30,175 nucleotides of DNA. Source: Saccoglossus kowalevskii (Eukaryota; Hemichordata; Enteropneusta; Harrimaniidae). The notes under the pieces were generated by a model that worked only from the letters and a program-made list of their open reading frames with translations, did not search any database and was not told the DNA's origin. Positions 1-13,600 of this stretch are shown here, one piece after another (positions within the stretch are counted from its first letter, which is position 1; every line of letters starts with the position of its first letter). A program made the translations under genes and the position numbers. The stretch lies in the NCBI RefSeq assembly GCF_000003605.2, contig NW_003153258.1, positions 89,327-119,501 of the forward strand, in the 5' to 3' direction.

Positions 1-650
1 TCTCCCACACATTGCTTATTGTATAGAAATATGGGGACACACTTTTAGCACATGTTTATTTGCATACGATTTGAAAAATGGCCGCCATGCACACTCTCTG
101 GATCATTACGCCTTATCAATATCACATCCATATCATACACGATCTGTAACCTCTGAGAAACTTGCCACACCACAAATTAATTTAAGTTCAACTAAGAAAA
201 GTCTGACATTTTCTCTTGTAAAACATTGAAACGAGCTCCCAACTTCGTTAAAAACATTAACTTTACGAAACTCGTTCAAAACGGCATTAAAAAAATATCT
301 TTTAACTAATGTATAAATACTTGCATTATTGCAGTATATGTATTAGTATTGTCTATTTTTGTTTTCTTCATTATTATTATTTATGAGAGTTTGTAGTCTC
401 TTTACTTACTTAATTATGTATTTATTTTTAACTTAACAATATAATTTGTTTTGTGTATCACTATTCACAACAACGTATATTTTAACAGTTGAGTATGGTT
501 TTGGGGCCAGGGACTAGATTAGTTCTGCTAGAACTACCTCTCTGGTCCCCACCAGGAATAATATATATATTTAATATTCATTCAGATAACGTTCCCTGTA
601 CAATTGTCTCTTTTTTCTGGTGAAATAAATCTATTCTAATTCTAATTCTT
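1..650 (+). mobile_element. 3' end of a CR1/L2-type LINE, decayed
   Basis: Positions 2-316 read as the end of a non-LTR retrotransposon ORF2: LPHIAYCIEIWGHTF, a gap, then SLTFSLVKH, a stop, and NELPTSLKTL to a terminal TAA at 314. The pattern (YCIEIWG early, then a KxWNxLP motif, then a lysine-rich tail) is typical of CR1/L2/Jockey reverse transcriptases. TGA at 227-229 replaces the expected Trp, and the segment after GHTF seems deleted. A 3' UTR follows, ending with an ATTCTA tandem tail at about 631-650, as in CR1-like elements. The element continues to the left of the window. It is a dead copy. Confidence 0.7.
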
Positions 651-1829
651 GCTGTCTGTGGACGATTTCTTCCATCAAAAAATCTGGAAATTGGGTCAAA
701 AATGCTGAAAATCGTTACTAGTGTTTTCGTCAATTTCTCAAACAATTTCAGTCTGATTGACCTGCTATTTAGCATGTAGATACCATGGCTGGTCCTCTGT
801 GTGGCCAGTTGATGTGGTAGTATTATCTTCAAATTCGTATTTTAAGTGAATCTTTTTCATGATTATTTTTTAATATTTTTAGTTAAAAGTGTTATTTTCT
901 ACCTCTTCCCCCAAACCACCAAATTGCTTCATATTTAGTATGTAGTGATCTGGATTGACCTCTCTCAAGGCTGTTTATCTCGTAATGATATTTTCAATTT
1001 GGTGCAATTGATGAATTTTTTTTTGATTTATTTTTCATTTCCTATGCATTCACAGAATGCATACTCCTAAGTGTAAACAGTGACCATCAGCTTTAATTTT
1101 GGTGTGAAGGTACCCTGTGGGGTAGAGATTGTCGATTAGATTAGACATTTTTGTCAATTTGTCAAAAACCATCAGTCTGATTAACTTTATATTTTGCATT
1201 TTATTTTTTTTAAACTTTTTTTGTCCAAATCATATTTTTTGTGAAATTTCTCTCCAATAGTCACACAGGTTGCTTTCATGTCAACCATGACGTTACCTGA
1301 TGTAACCCTTAATTTTAGATGCTATTTTGTTGGATTTTTTTTGGCAGCAATGCTATTCTCATAAACTTTTTCAGACTGCTAAATTGCTAGTTTTTATTTT
1401 AGGTGTGAAGGTACTATATTGGTTGAAGATCGTAATTTGTTCAAGAGGTGTAGATTTACTAATGAATTTGCAAAATGAATCAGAAATGCTATACAACATC
1501 TCAATTTTTCTTTTCAACAATTACTATTATAGACAATTTCTTAGGATCTGCAGTGCCCTCTCATGAAACTGCTTTTTTTAAAACTGCATTTTCAACAGGT
1601 AGCACTTGGCAATGTAACGTGATCATACAGTGATCACCCACATATAGCATTGCTTAAATGATGGTAGTCGTTGCACCACACATGCGCAAGATAATGGGTC
1701 TTGTATAAACAAAGATGGCAGCTTTGACTGTTGCGCAAATCAACGAGTACAAACTGGGATGTTACCAAGCTTTATTTAGGTGATTGCAAGGTATTGAAGT
1801 AGTCACCAGCAGTATTTAGTGCAAGGCGG
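651..1829. other. Intergenic stretch, no gene recognised
   Basis: AT-rich sequence with no convincing coding exon. Phrases such as TCAATTT..TCAAA..CAGTCTGATT recur with variation near 670-790 and 1140-1200, which suggests an old degenerate repeat. Confidence 0.4.
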
Positions 1830-2110
1830 TAATTAATGACCTAATTTGCATAACAGCCAATGTTAAGCATTTTCACTTTTTGTTTCACAATCAACAGATT
1901 TGAATGAAACATGGTACATAGATGCTCTCAAATAATGCACAAACCTGATTTTTGGTTGAGATCCATGTATATTAATTAACTAATTTGCATATAAATTAGC
2001 CAATATTTAACTTTTCCACCAATATCTCAACCACTCATCAGACTCGTTGAAACTTGGTACAAGTATTGTTAAGACTAAACCTTCAACAACTGTCAAATAA
2101 CAGATTGGGT
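1830..2110. repeat. Two diverged tandem copies of a TTTGCATA-type repeat
   Basis: A unit of about 140 bp appears twice, starting at about 1830 and 1971. Shared phrases in order are AATTAA..CTAATTTGCATA, GCCAAT.TT, TCACAATC/TCTCAACC, and TGAAAC.TGGTACA. The copies are clearly diverged. The family is not identified. Confidence 0.5.
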
Positions 2111-4199
2111 CTGAAAGTTTGTTGGCTCCCAACTCAAAGATTGGAAGGTTACCTGGGAAGTGAAATTAGGTAATCCTCCACTTTAACATATCCGTTGACT
2201 TTTTCATGAACTGAACTAACCAGTTATACTGTGATGCAAGTACTCTTGCACAGATTCAAACAAAAAACTCAATATTCGATATTTACATAGGATTTTTATT
2301 GCAGTGTAACAGATTGGAACCAGCCAATTCAATCACATAATATACATTGCTTTTATATTTTGTTACTTATAATTTTGCTATGCATAGATAATATGGGGAA
2401 AAAATATAAAAATAATCTTTTTATTGAATTTAGATATTGATTTTCAGTACTACTTCAGTACTAATATTTCAAGTTTACAGAACATGGGCAAAATCCATGT
2501 TCTAAGGAATTTACATTCTAAGGAATTTTGTTACTTGATTGTCACCACAGTCCTTCAGGTGTTGAGGGACTGTGTTGTCTTTAATGGAAACATAAAATGT
2601 TTACTAGCAATTAAACACAAAGATACATGTCAATACTTTATCATGAACTTTGCCATGTAACCTTTGACAACAAATGTCATATACCCTCAGACCTCTCACA
2701 GATAAGACTCAATACTTTTTTGACACTATGAACCATGCCATATAGCCTTGACCATGTAGCTGACAAACTTTGACCTACTACACACAAACTTACTTGAACC
2801 CAAGTCCTTGTTTAGCTTCAACATATAACTGAGTCATGTTTTTTTAGCATGGTATATCTAAGCTAAAGCTATTGGTATATTGCATATGGAAGACATTTTT
2901 TTTCCACTCATTTTTAAAAAGTATTAGAAAAGTACAAAACACTCAAAACAGGTTAAAAATACAAAAATATTGATGCTTGGCAGTGACAATATAGAGCAAT
3001 TTCCACTAAAGCACAAACCTACACACAAAAAGGAATGGTTTGGTCAAAGAATATACGGAATGTATTGTAATGTATATTTCTATATTTCATAGAACAAGTT
3101 TATCTTCTAACTGAATACAAAGTAGAAGATGAAAATTTCTTTTAACAAAAAAAAAAGAAAGTCACACAAATAGTATTAATTGGTATTGTGAATTTTAGTC
3201 AAAACCATTTTCATAGCCTACCAATTTTTGAATTTATATGGCTCTTTTTATTTAATAATTCATAAATAAGGCTTAATTAAAAATAAAAAAGACTATTTTC
3301 TGTTCACTTATGCATAAAAATTGAATATAAAAACTAAGGTAATAAAATCGTAGTGACATCAAAATATCATGTAGGATTTGATAAACACAAAAGTATTATG
3401 GAGGCATTTGCACAAATAACGTGTATACATATTTGAGATAATGGTCAATTTTGCTGAAATAAGTGCCTCTAAATGCAATATTCCCTTTTCGAATCAATTT
3501 TTGCAACAGACATTTGGTCTGCATCTTTCATATAATATGCAAGATCTTTTTGGTGAACCAAAAAATCCATCTACGCTCATACAGTAGAAATTTAGAAATT
3601 TCAACCAAACACCTTTCTATGAGAATCGAAAGAGATGGGTGTACTTATCAAATGATAGGAGTGATATATTTTATTAGCTTATTTATTATTTTACAATTAC
3701 ATATGGCTCTGAAAATATATTTCAAGTCGTACTTGACATGCATGTATCAAATGCTGGTAACCTTTTTAAAGGTGGCAGTATTCACAACTTTAGCTCAGTG
3801 ATGATTCTATATCTTGACACTGATTGCAGCAATTTTTAATTTCATAAATATTAATATATTCTATAATATAAAATTCTGGTTCTAGTTTCACTTGAAACTA
3901 TGTAAGTTCTCTTCATTGGAATTGTATCAGCATTTTCTATGCTGTCTTTCAATAAAATTCTGTATAAACGTGTTAAAAAATAAAGACGTCTCAGAATCGT
4001 ATGGCAATTGGGATTACAGTTCTGGCAAGTAATGGACGTTCTTAAAATAATGCTGTATTGTCATAGATTCAACCACAAAGGTTTCACATTGCATTTGCAT
4101 CAAGATAACTCCACATACCGAATGCCATATACTATCAGTTTTTTACTTTAGGTTTCAGTGAATCCAGTCAGCATATTTTCTCCTTGATCTCACAGTAAA
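2111..4199. other. Presumed 3' UTR and downstream flank of the VEGFR gene
   Basis: No exon recognised on either strand. The part next to 4199 must hold the 3' UTR of the receptor; where it ends is not clear. AT-rich, with an A-run near 3149-3158. Confidence 0.4.
3682..3687 (-). terminator. Candidate polyadenylation signal for the VEGFR gene
   Basis: TTTATT on the plus strand reads AATAAA on the minus strand, about 510 nt after the stop codon. Further copies lie at 3247-3252 and 2420-2425, so the true 3' end cannot be chosen from sequence alone. Confidence 0.25.
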
Positions 4200-4601
4200 T
4201 TATGTTGTAAAACTCGTCTCTGCATCTATGACTTTACTATAATCTGGCGGTTCATCCATTGTATCCTCGGCAACACTATTAGGAGATTTAGGCTCATGAG
4301 GATACCCTTCTGAATGAAAACCGCTTGACAAATCTGATGACACAGACTCCTCGCTTTTGCTGCTGCTTTTATGCGAAGTCAATGGATGACACTCCTCATC
4401 GTTGGCACCGACAGGAAATGTTGTTTCAGAGCTACCGTTGACTCTCCTTGTGACTGGCTCAAGATACTTGTCTGAATCTGCACCACTTTTACTCATCAAT
4501 GGCTGGTACTCAGTTGGAATGGAATCATGTATAAGTTCAGCGTAACCACCTATCAGCCGTGAGTTTCTCTTTTCATAAGGTTCATTCAGATCGATGTATT
4601 C
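4200..4601 (-). CDS. VEGFR: VEGFR exon 19: tyrosine-rich C-terminal tail and stop
   Basis: Residues 1258-1390 with TAA at 4202-4200. The tail starts [12 protein letters not shown] and holds tyrosines 1259, 1266, 1277, 1289, 1303, 1357 and 1378, several in SH2-like contexts (YIDL, YAEL, YLEP, YSKV). A serine-rich stretch [19 protein letters not shown] resembles in style the serine-rich tail of VEGFR2. The acceptor is CCATTTTAG at 4602. Confidence 0.93.
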   Translation of the reverse strand, partial: EYIDLNEPYEKRNSRLIGGYAELIHDSIPTEYQPLMSKSGADSDKYLEPVTRRVNGSSETTFPVGANDEECHPLTSHKSSSKSEESVSSDLSSGFHSEGYPHEPKSPNSVAEDTMDEPPDYSKVIDAETSFTT

Positions 4602-7600
4602 CTAAAATGGTTATTACCCAAAATATATGCAACATTAATAAATCAGAGATACAATATAATGCATGGTATTAAAATATGAAATCAACCTAGATCATTTTGT
4701 AACCTTTTGAATGTCAAATTCCACTTTTGTCACCTTTCACAAAATCAAAATAAAGATATTTTTATATAATTTTTTTTTCAAAAATGTTCACTAATTTCTG
4801 TATTCAATGGCAAAATAGGACCAATTGGACTAAAATATTAAAAAAAATGCATTGAAATTGTACAAAATGTGAAATAAAAAAATATATCATTAACAGATGA
4901 CATATCTTTTGACTAAAGAGTTAAAAATATCCTAGTATGTGACAATACACATAGCAGTGACAATAGTAAGTGATAAATAATTGTGTGTTTACCTGTCTTA
5001 CAGTTGCCTCTAGGTGGCTCCCTAACTTTTGTGCTAATTGATGAAAACTTGGTCTATTTCTGGGTATAGCATTCCAGCATTGAAGCATTATTTGATAGCT
5101 GCAAAAAAAAATTAATTAAAACAATTATAATTAATATAAATTATTATATATGTTCATGAATAGCAAATTTGTTAGACCTAATAATATGTTTGTTGAATGC
5201 AATAGGCCATCACCAGTCTACAAATATGCACCCAAACATAAGACAAACAAGTTTACTAAAAATATTTTTAAAAACATTACTATCAAATCTGCTCAGAAAA
5301 AGTACATTTTGAGATTTTCACTTCATAATATTGTTATTTTTTAAGATACTGGGAAAAATGAGTAATTTGTTACAAATTCATCAGATAGTTTGAACAAAAT
5401 TACAAAATTATTTCACAATATCAAAATAAACATTGTCAGACTCTTGCTACTCTGACAAATAACAGTGTAGTTGAAAATATGTATTTGTACCCTGTACAGA
5501 AAACCTAGCAACTTAGGGAAACTTGTTGATGACCATTGATTAATTGTGAACTCCCTATCTCACAAATGTTTATTACAATACATCAAAAATATTATCAAGA
5601 AAAACGTGTGAATAGAAAAACTGAACATTTTCTAGGGTTGACATTCTTTGGAGTACATGGTTGTTAAATACTCACATTTCTTGAGGAGCTAACTCAGGAC
5701 ACCGCATTCGATAACCACTTCGAATTTTCTGGTAGAATTCTTCATTAATGGGCAGACCAGGATAAGGTGTACCACCAAGAGAAAATATCTCCCAAATCAA
5801 GACACCAAACGACCACCTAGAGTAAACACAAACATCACATGCAAACTGTAGGGTTACTTTTGCTGGCAAACTACAATTTTAGCCTTGTAAAATGCATCTT
5901 ACAAGAAATTCATCTTAGCAAACCACAGGGCTGTGTGGCACCAATGTATACGCATATGAAAACTAGACATCTTTCCTCAAAATAAAGTTACTAATATTCT
6001 CACAATGAAATATTATCTATTTGTCATGATTATTGTTGTTGTTACAATGTTCTTGGCTCTTTAAAACTAAGGTAGTTTATATGGTTGTTACAATTGCAAT
6101 TTTTATTTACAATTAAATTTGCTAAAAGTAGACAGATGACAGACAGCAGCGGACAATTAGTAAGAAGCTAAACAGATGTAACTGGAAACTATCACAGAAA
6201 CAAAATTTATTTTCTCCACTGTGGCAAATAAAACCATTTTTCAGTCACATAAAACAGATACAACTGAGCCAGACCAGACTGCCATATAGATATGGTGAAT
6301 TTCACTATTCAAGTGCAATACACAGGTTCAATTTTGGCCAATTAGACCTTCAGTGAAAAATTCAAAGAAAGGGCATACTTGTCCTACCTCAACAAAACAT
6401 TTTGTTTTTCATTAAAATTATGAAGTAATTCAAAGTTCTACAGTCATCATGGTTACTGTGCAACATGTTGAATTCAGTCAAATGAATAATTTTGTCTAAG
6501 ATTTTACTACCATATTTCTGACATTTTTTTAATTACAAAATTGTGTAAAAATATCAATGTCTAGACAACCATAAATACTTACACATCACTTTCTGTTGTA
6601 AACACTTTATCATCGCAAATAGACTCAGGAGCCATCCATTTTATTGGCAGGCGACACTAGTCAGAAGAAGACAAAATTGTAAGTGATTAAAACCCAATAA
6701 AAATAACTGAGTACAATGATATCTGTGAACAGACATGTGTGATTTCGTTTCTCTAACATTATGGGACCACCACTAAACTGTGATTTGCGATTTAATTAAT
6801 ATTTAATTCAAGTTTGCATAGCTTAAGGTTATAGAAATGAATAAGGCTTGATAACCTGTACCAATCCATATCCCTTTCCTTAACACAAGCTAACGTTAAA
6901 ACATGGAATTTAATTCAATGAAACTCAACCATATATACAATTTTATGGAGTTAATTAAATTGCTTTCCGATATAGGATTACTATTTAATTTAAAATCACA
7001 ATTCACAGTTTTGTGATAGCCACAATATGAAACATGCAACATAAACTCTCTGTGTAACACTATTCCACAAAACACTCAATAAAGTAAAAGCATTATTGCA
7101 AATTTAAGTCCAATGTTAGTGAACACTAATTTAATATCATTGAATTCTATAGGTTAGGCTCATCCAAATTGAACTTAATTTAGATTCTGTACTGATGATT
7201 GTTTACTTTTTTTTATTATTATTACTATTTTTGTATCAGACATTCAACATAATACCTGGAGGGAACACTGTTTACAACTGACAACCAAACATACCCATTA
7301 TGCAGATGATTTGTTCACCATATGTTACCTAGACTAAATTTTGAGATGATACCACAGGAACTGATGGTAAATGGCTACTGTTTTGGGTGAAAATTTGTTT
7401 GATGACAATACAATTTTATCTTTGTTTTATCAAAAGCATAATATATACTGTAAACTTTAAAGAAATCTGGTGATCTGTATTAACGTTAGCCAACTAATAT
7501 TAACCAATGTTAATCTAAAGACCCATTGATTAGTAAACAATTCTCGTCCGATGGCTTTGACCTCCCCATTGAGTCTGTGGCACCAACCCTTTTTGGTGTT

Positions 7601-10600
7601 CAACCCCGGGTGGAATAAACAGAGTGAATAAACAAATGATAGTTGAATCTACAAGGAAACAAAACAATACTTACCGAACTACTTGTGATGTAGTTAGGAT
7701 CTGTATAAACATCTCTCGCCAATCCAAAGTCGCAAATTTTAACAACATTATCTTCAGATAATAAAACATTACGAGCCGCTAAATCACGATGTATAACCTG
7801 TCGGTGAACAATAAAAATTAGTCTAGACTGATTGATCTTAATTCGGGCGCGGGGATAGCAATCACTGCCAACACTTGTTGGAACTGGTGTAGAAATCACT
7901 TTATTAAAAAAGAATATGAAGAGAAAACGGGCCTTTCTAAAATGATTTATCGGTAATAAATATGAAGAAATTTAAAGACTTTTCAAGGATTTTTTTTATT
8001 TTTCCTGTAATTTAAAGACAACTCAAAGACTTTCCAGACCTCAAATAACCCAAAGACTTTCAAAGGATTTTTCTAACGCGCATATAGAACTTGCCAATTA
8101 TATTTACACAACAAAAAGATTTATTTAACATTTAAATACTAGTCAAGTCCTTTTGTATTGTTTTTTTTTTGTACAATTCTTATATATATCTTGTTATTAT
8201 TTTAAAACTATTTTTTGCTGTACTTATCCTATGTAAATCTTTTTACACGGAGGCAATAAAGTTATTATTATTATATATATAAAAACCAAAATGCTTAAAA
8301 TACCTTCTTTGATGACAAAAATTCCATCCCTCTAGCAACTTGAAATACAAAACATGCCAAGTCATGTAAACTAAGAGAGTCTTCCCCATATTCAAAGACG
8401 TCCTCATAACTCTCAGAAGATTGAGCGGAACTGGTCGGAGTCTTTGGTTCAAGTACAAAGCTTTCACGTCTGGTACGTAGATAATCGCACAGATTACCGT
8501 ATTTACAGAACTCTATAATGATGAATAAACCTAAATGGAACAAAAAAAAACTTATTAACATTTTGTTTTCACAAGTTAAACAGATCCACAGTTTGTCGAC
8601 AATGATAATACATCTTAATTTATATCAAATTATATTTATAAATACCATGACAACAACATCAATTAGACCACTGTAATTATTTTGATTTAATTGAAAAATT
8701 CAATGATGGGCTTTTGACAGAGTACCACTACCTTTTTATTAGCAGTGTCAATGCAAATAAGTGATTTCAATGCGTCAGCGTTAATACTAGTTTTTACTGA
8801 TAGGAGTATTGATTAGAAAGTGACAAGTTTTTTTTAATGTACACTATGTAAAAATAAAATGGATGAACTGGAGGTAAGTGGGCTATGTAATATTTTGATT
8901 TATGTATGTATATTCACAGTTGTCAAGTTTTCATATTGGGTTGCCCCACAAAACAAAAGTGGTTGTCCAGGACTACCATCAAATTACAATCCCTGGATGA
9001 GGTTGTCATGGCATCATTTCATTATCTTGGCTACACAAGATTTCCACTTACAGTCCTTAGTACAAGCTCCTAGTAAGTTGACGATATTTAAATGCTGACC
9101 AATATGACAGAGCATCTTTAGTTCACTGGTTAATGCTTTCTTTTCACTTTCACTGCCATCCTCTAAGTAAACAAACAAACGCATGTAATAAATCTCTTAT
9201 GCATATCATAGAAAAATATCTTGTTAGAATATGAACCAACCAATTGGAGAATTTGTTACGAAATACGCATGTTTATACAAGACACACTCTGATTGGTCGA
9301 CACATACAAATGAACAAATATCCAGAAACCACAGCTTTGTATTTAATTGTTAATACAGGATTAGAGGAGCAAGAATTGGAAATTATTTTGGAATAATAAT
9401 ATCCTGTTCACACAAACCTTTTAACATTTTCACCGCTACCGTGGTTACTGTGGAGGTATTATCGATGCCCCATGCTGCAGCTTTGTAAACACGACCAAAG
9501 GCGCCTCTGCCAATCGTCTGTCCAATGCGCAATTTTTCCTTTGGGAACTCCCAGCTGCTGTCATACGGAGTCTTCTCAAATGCTTCGTCAATGTCAATTT
9601 CTACCCCATCCTCTATCACGGTAGGAAATATTACACCTTTGATATCGCTATGACGATACACAGGTCTCTGTAATTAAAAAAAATGAGATTGAATTTGGAT
9701 TTGTTTTACAAGGCTATGAAAACATTTTTTTTTTATATGTTTTATGATTCTGCCTGATTTTCAAACAAGGCAGTGTCAACGACTGGCAAACATATTTGGC
9801 TGCAAAGTTAGGGACACACTTTTTTCTGTTATGATTGGTGGCATAATCTGTATTGGTAATTTTTTCTCAAGACGTTTGTCTATATAACTGTATTAGCTAT
9901 TAGTATGCTGAATGTGGTAATGTTGTAACATTTACTCTTGAAATAAAGGAAATGTATCAGTTTGAACATCCAGTGTGTGTCAGTGAGATGCAAATCTGAA
10001 GATGTTATTGGGATATTTTTAACATTAACCTGGATTCCTTGTTTTGTAAACACACCATCATGCATCTTCAATATAAAATTCTAACAGAGATGTGCAGCAG
10101 TGGTTTTAAAGACACTGATGTGATTAAAAAGAAGTATTCAACAGGTCAGTGTGTGTAACCAAATATCACATGCATATTGGCTATATGTAGTATGGAACTT
10201 AGAATTATGACGACACTCGCTCTTTAGAAGAGATGACAGAACAGAGCACATGCCATCACAATCATAATAATTTGGCAAAATAAATCATTTTAATACCAAA
10301 TATGCAATAGAATTTGTTTTTGTTTCTCACCTTTCGGTGTCTTCTTAAAGTCAATATAATAATTATAAAGATAATAAGACAGAGTCCAATTCCACCACCA
10401 GCCAGTGCAAACATACGTATCTGAGTTTCTGACAAAGCTGCTGACATCTGTCCAGCAGAAGTCTTTGGTGCTGGAAAATAAATATATATAAGATTACATC
10501 AAAAGAACTTGGTGAATAAATGACGGAATTTTAGTTGACCAACAACTTAGTTCACAAATTAATGAAGACGTTGAGTTTGCTGGATAAGTAAGTAAATAGT

Positions 10601-13600
10601 AGAATACGGTAGTAACAGACATATTTTAAGTGTTTTGATGAATAAATAAGTTTGCAATGCCTTTTTAGTTCAAGGGCTTCAAAACAACTCACTCAACAGA
10701 GAAGCACAGTCAAGATGAAAAGTTCCAATATACATAATCCCATTCTTCATGATGTTGCATCAATTTAAGGTTATTGAATGTAATATTACCAGTAAGTCCG
10801 GACTGCAGTAGAGAGTGGGTAACTAGCGAAGAGTAATCAAGTACCAGTAGCCAAGCTAGGGTAATATTGACAATCATTAAAACCTCACTTGACATGCATG
10901 TTTTACATTCAAGGGTACTTACCAACTTTGATATCACCCTCTGCAAAGTCTAAAGCAAGGACATTGCTGGCAATACATCGATATGTTCCAATATCCTTCA
11001 GTTTAATATTCCTAAGGTTGAGTATACTCTCTACTCCATATGCAGATTTCTTCACAGTCATATAATAATGCTTCATGACAGGCAAGGCATAGCTAGCATT
11101 GACTTTCTTGGCCCATTCAACGATGGGCACTGGGTTGCCATCAGCTATACAGCGAAGTGTTGCATTGTCATTTTCAGTTACGTAGTCTGTTTCCGGACTC
11201 ACCATTACTGTGGGTTTTGCTGTAAACAATAAGTGAATAGTAATGAGAAATTACTGTACTGGATACAAAGCAATTAAACAAAGTTGAACCAAAATTGTAA
11301 TGTTGCACTGACAACACAGGTCTGGATTAAATTTTTTTTAAATGTATGAAATTAACACTGTAAAATTTTTTATTTTAGCTGGAATTAATTTTAACTGAAA
11401 AGACTTTTTGGGTGTTTTGTATGGAATTTATTTTCACTGATTTTTGATGAGTTGAATGTAAAAAAAAGAATTTTTGCTGGATTTTATTTTCACTGAATTA
11501 TTCCTTCAGCGAAAATAGTGAAAATTAGTTGCAAGCGAAAATAAAATATTTTACAGTAATTGTAATAGTCAACAAAATTCGAATTTGGCAGGCTTAGCTG
11601 ATTCATTTTGTTTGTAATATTACTAGTCACAAGCAAACATAAAATGCATGCAAACATTGGGATCACTGGATTTTCCAAAACATGATTGGTGCTATTGTTA
11701 TACATACCCCATATTGCTATAGTAGCATTACTATACACATTGCCTCCATCACTGCTAGCTTTACAGGAATACAATCCAGTATCCGTCATAGCTATTCTTT
11801 GCACAGTCAGCGTAGAAGCTATGGTGCCTTTTGTGGTTCTACTGATAATGTTGTTTTCCATCAACACACCATCTTTATACCATGTGATTGTTGGAGTAGG
11901 AATGCCACTTGCTTCACAATGTAAATCAAAATTCAGTTTAGTGGTTTCTATGCGGAGTTGCGTCAATCCGACTTCAATTGTAGGAGGTCTGAGAGCTGGA
12001 AATTGACAAGAAGCAATACACAATATTATATACTAGCAAAATCCAACAGGAAATCCAGTACACAATGAAATACAACATAACAGTTCTGCATTCTTAGCAA
12101 TTTAATTTAATGGGAACAATAAGTAAAGGTAAATACTGTAAAATACTTTATTTTTGCTTGGAATTAATTTTCGCTATTTTTGCTGAAGGAACGATTCCGT
12201 GAAAATAAAATCCAGCGAATATAGCTTTTTTCTTATATTTTACATTCAACTGGTCAAAAATCAGTAAAAATATATTCCATACAAAACAGCCAAATAGTCT
12301 TTCTAGCGAAAATTAATTCCAGCTAAAATAAGTATTTTACAGTAAAGTGTCCAGTTGCAACAGACATCCACTTTTATCATGACACAATCAAATATAAAAA
12401 CTGGTTGGATAAAATTAATATAGAAATCACAATTTTACATATTATTATCATAGCACAGATACATTTTCATTGAAAATACTACAGTTGCTTAAAAAAGAAA
12501 ATGACTGACATTGTAGGACCAACAAAATTATTCAGGTTTATTTTGCAGAATGTCACAAAAGTTGAAAAAATTTGCAGGTTGATTTGATTTGAATGGAATC
12601 AGCTTTCCTATTTGAATTGTAATGAAGGAATTGAATAAAATGAAGGCCCACCTTGAACTTCTAGATTATATCTTTTCTCTTTTCGTTCCCTGACATTATC
12701 ATCACCTCTTCTCTTGACGACGATACAGGTATACATGCCAGAGTCAGCTAGTGTAAGGTTGGAAAAGTTTATCACTGATAAATGAGAGTACTGAGTCTGT
12801 TGACGGAAGATCATATCCGTGGGTACAGCCTCTGTGGTGTTCTCGTTTAACGATCTTGTCCACTCTATGTTTCTGTAGGCGTACTTGTTAGCTTTGCATG
12901 TCAGGTTAAATGGTGTCGTTTCTATGGCGATCTCACTGGTTGTTTCTATCTGCAGACCATTTCTCACATCTATATAACAGAGATTAAAATAAGTTCTCAA
13001 AATAAGAACAATTGTTGGAGAAATATTATGACATATTGTTTTGGATAGCAACATGGATCAAACCATTTTCATGAGAATGCGTTATTTGGCTAAATACACA
13101 CACTAGATGCACACCAGAGACTTTGTCCTGTCTAAAATTGGTTTAACCCGATTCGAGTAACTATCCTGAGACGCATAGCAAACCAGCTGGCAATGCTGTT
13201 ATTGTTGTTGGTAAATTAACAACATGTCATAATGCCAAATATATATTTTATATTGGCCAATATATGCATTGAAAAACTGTTCCAAAACAGTTAATTATTC
13301 TTATTAACCAAGTTCATTATCATCAAAATGAATCAATGTTTAAAAATCAGCAAAAACAGGGAACTTCTAAAAAGTGTATAGTAATTATAGACATATATCA
13401 TATTGATGTCTGCAATAGATTTTACAATGAATGAGAGAATATTCACCTGTAAGCTTGAATTCAATGTCTTCAGTGACATTTTCTGCAAATGATGAAGAAA
13501 AAGCAACACATCTATACCAACCAGGTACCATAGCAGCGGGTACATGTAGTTTTTTTTCCCAGGGTCTATCAACTGTTCCTTCAACACCATGCATGGGAGA

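Larger units (their letters stand above)
4602..7674 (-). other. VEGFR: VEGFR introns between exons 15 and 19
   Basis: Four introns: 4602-4992, 5099-5675, 5817-6582 and 6657-7674. All are AT-rich and begin GT and end AG on the minus strand. I see no other gene or clear mobile element in them. Confidence 0.7.
8531..10922 (-). other. VEGFR: VEGFR introns between exons 10 and 14
   Basis: Introns 8531-9051, 9163-9417, 9668-10330 and 10471-10922 hold no recognisable gene. The last shows a few open stretches without coding character. Confidence 0.65.

Noticed and set aside
3463-3801. 112-codon open frame on the plus strand in the 3' flank
   Set aside because: No domain and strongly AT-driven composition; it lies antisense in the probable receptor 3' UTR.
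11682-12006. Open frames on the plus strand over the Ig7 exon
   Set aside because: They mirror a real exon on the other strand, whose Cys/Trp signature and splice sites are clear.
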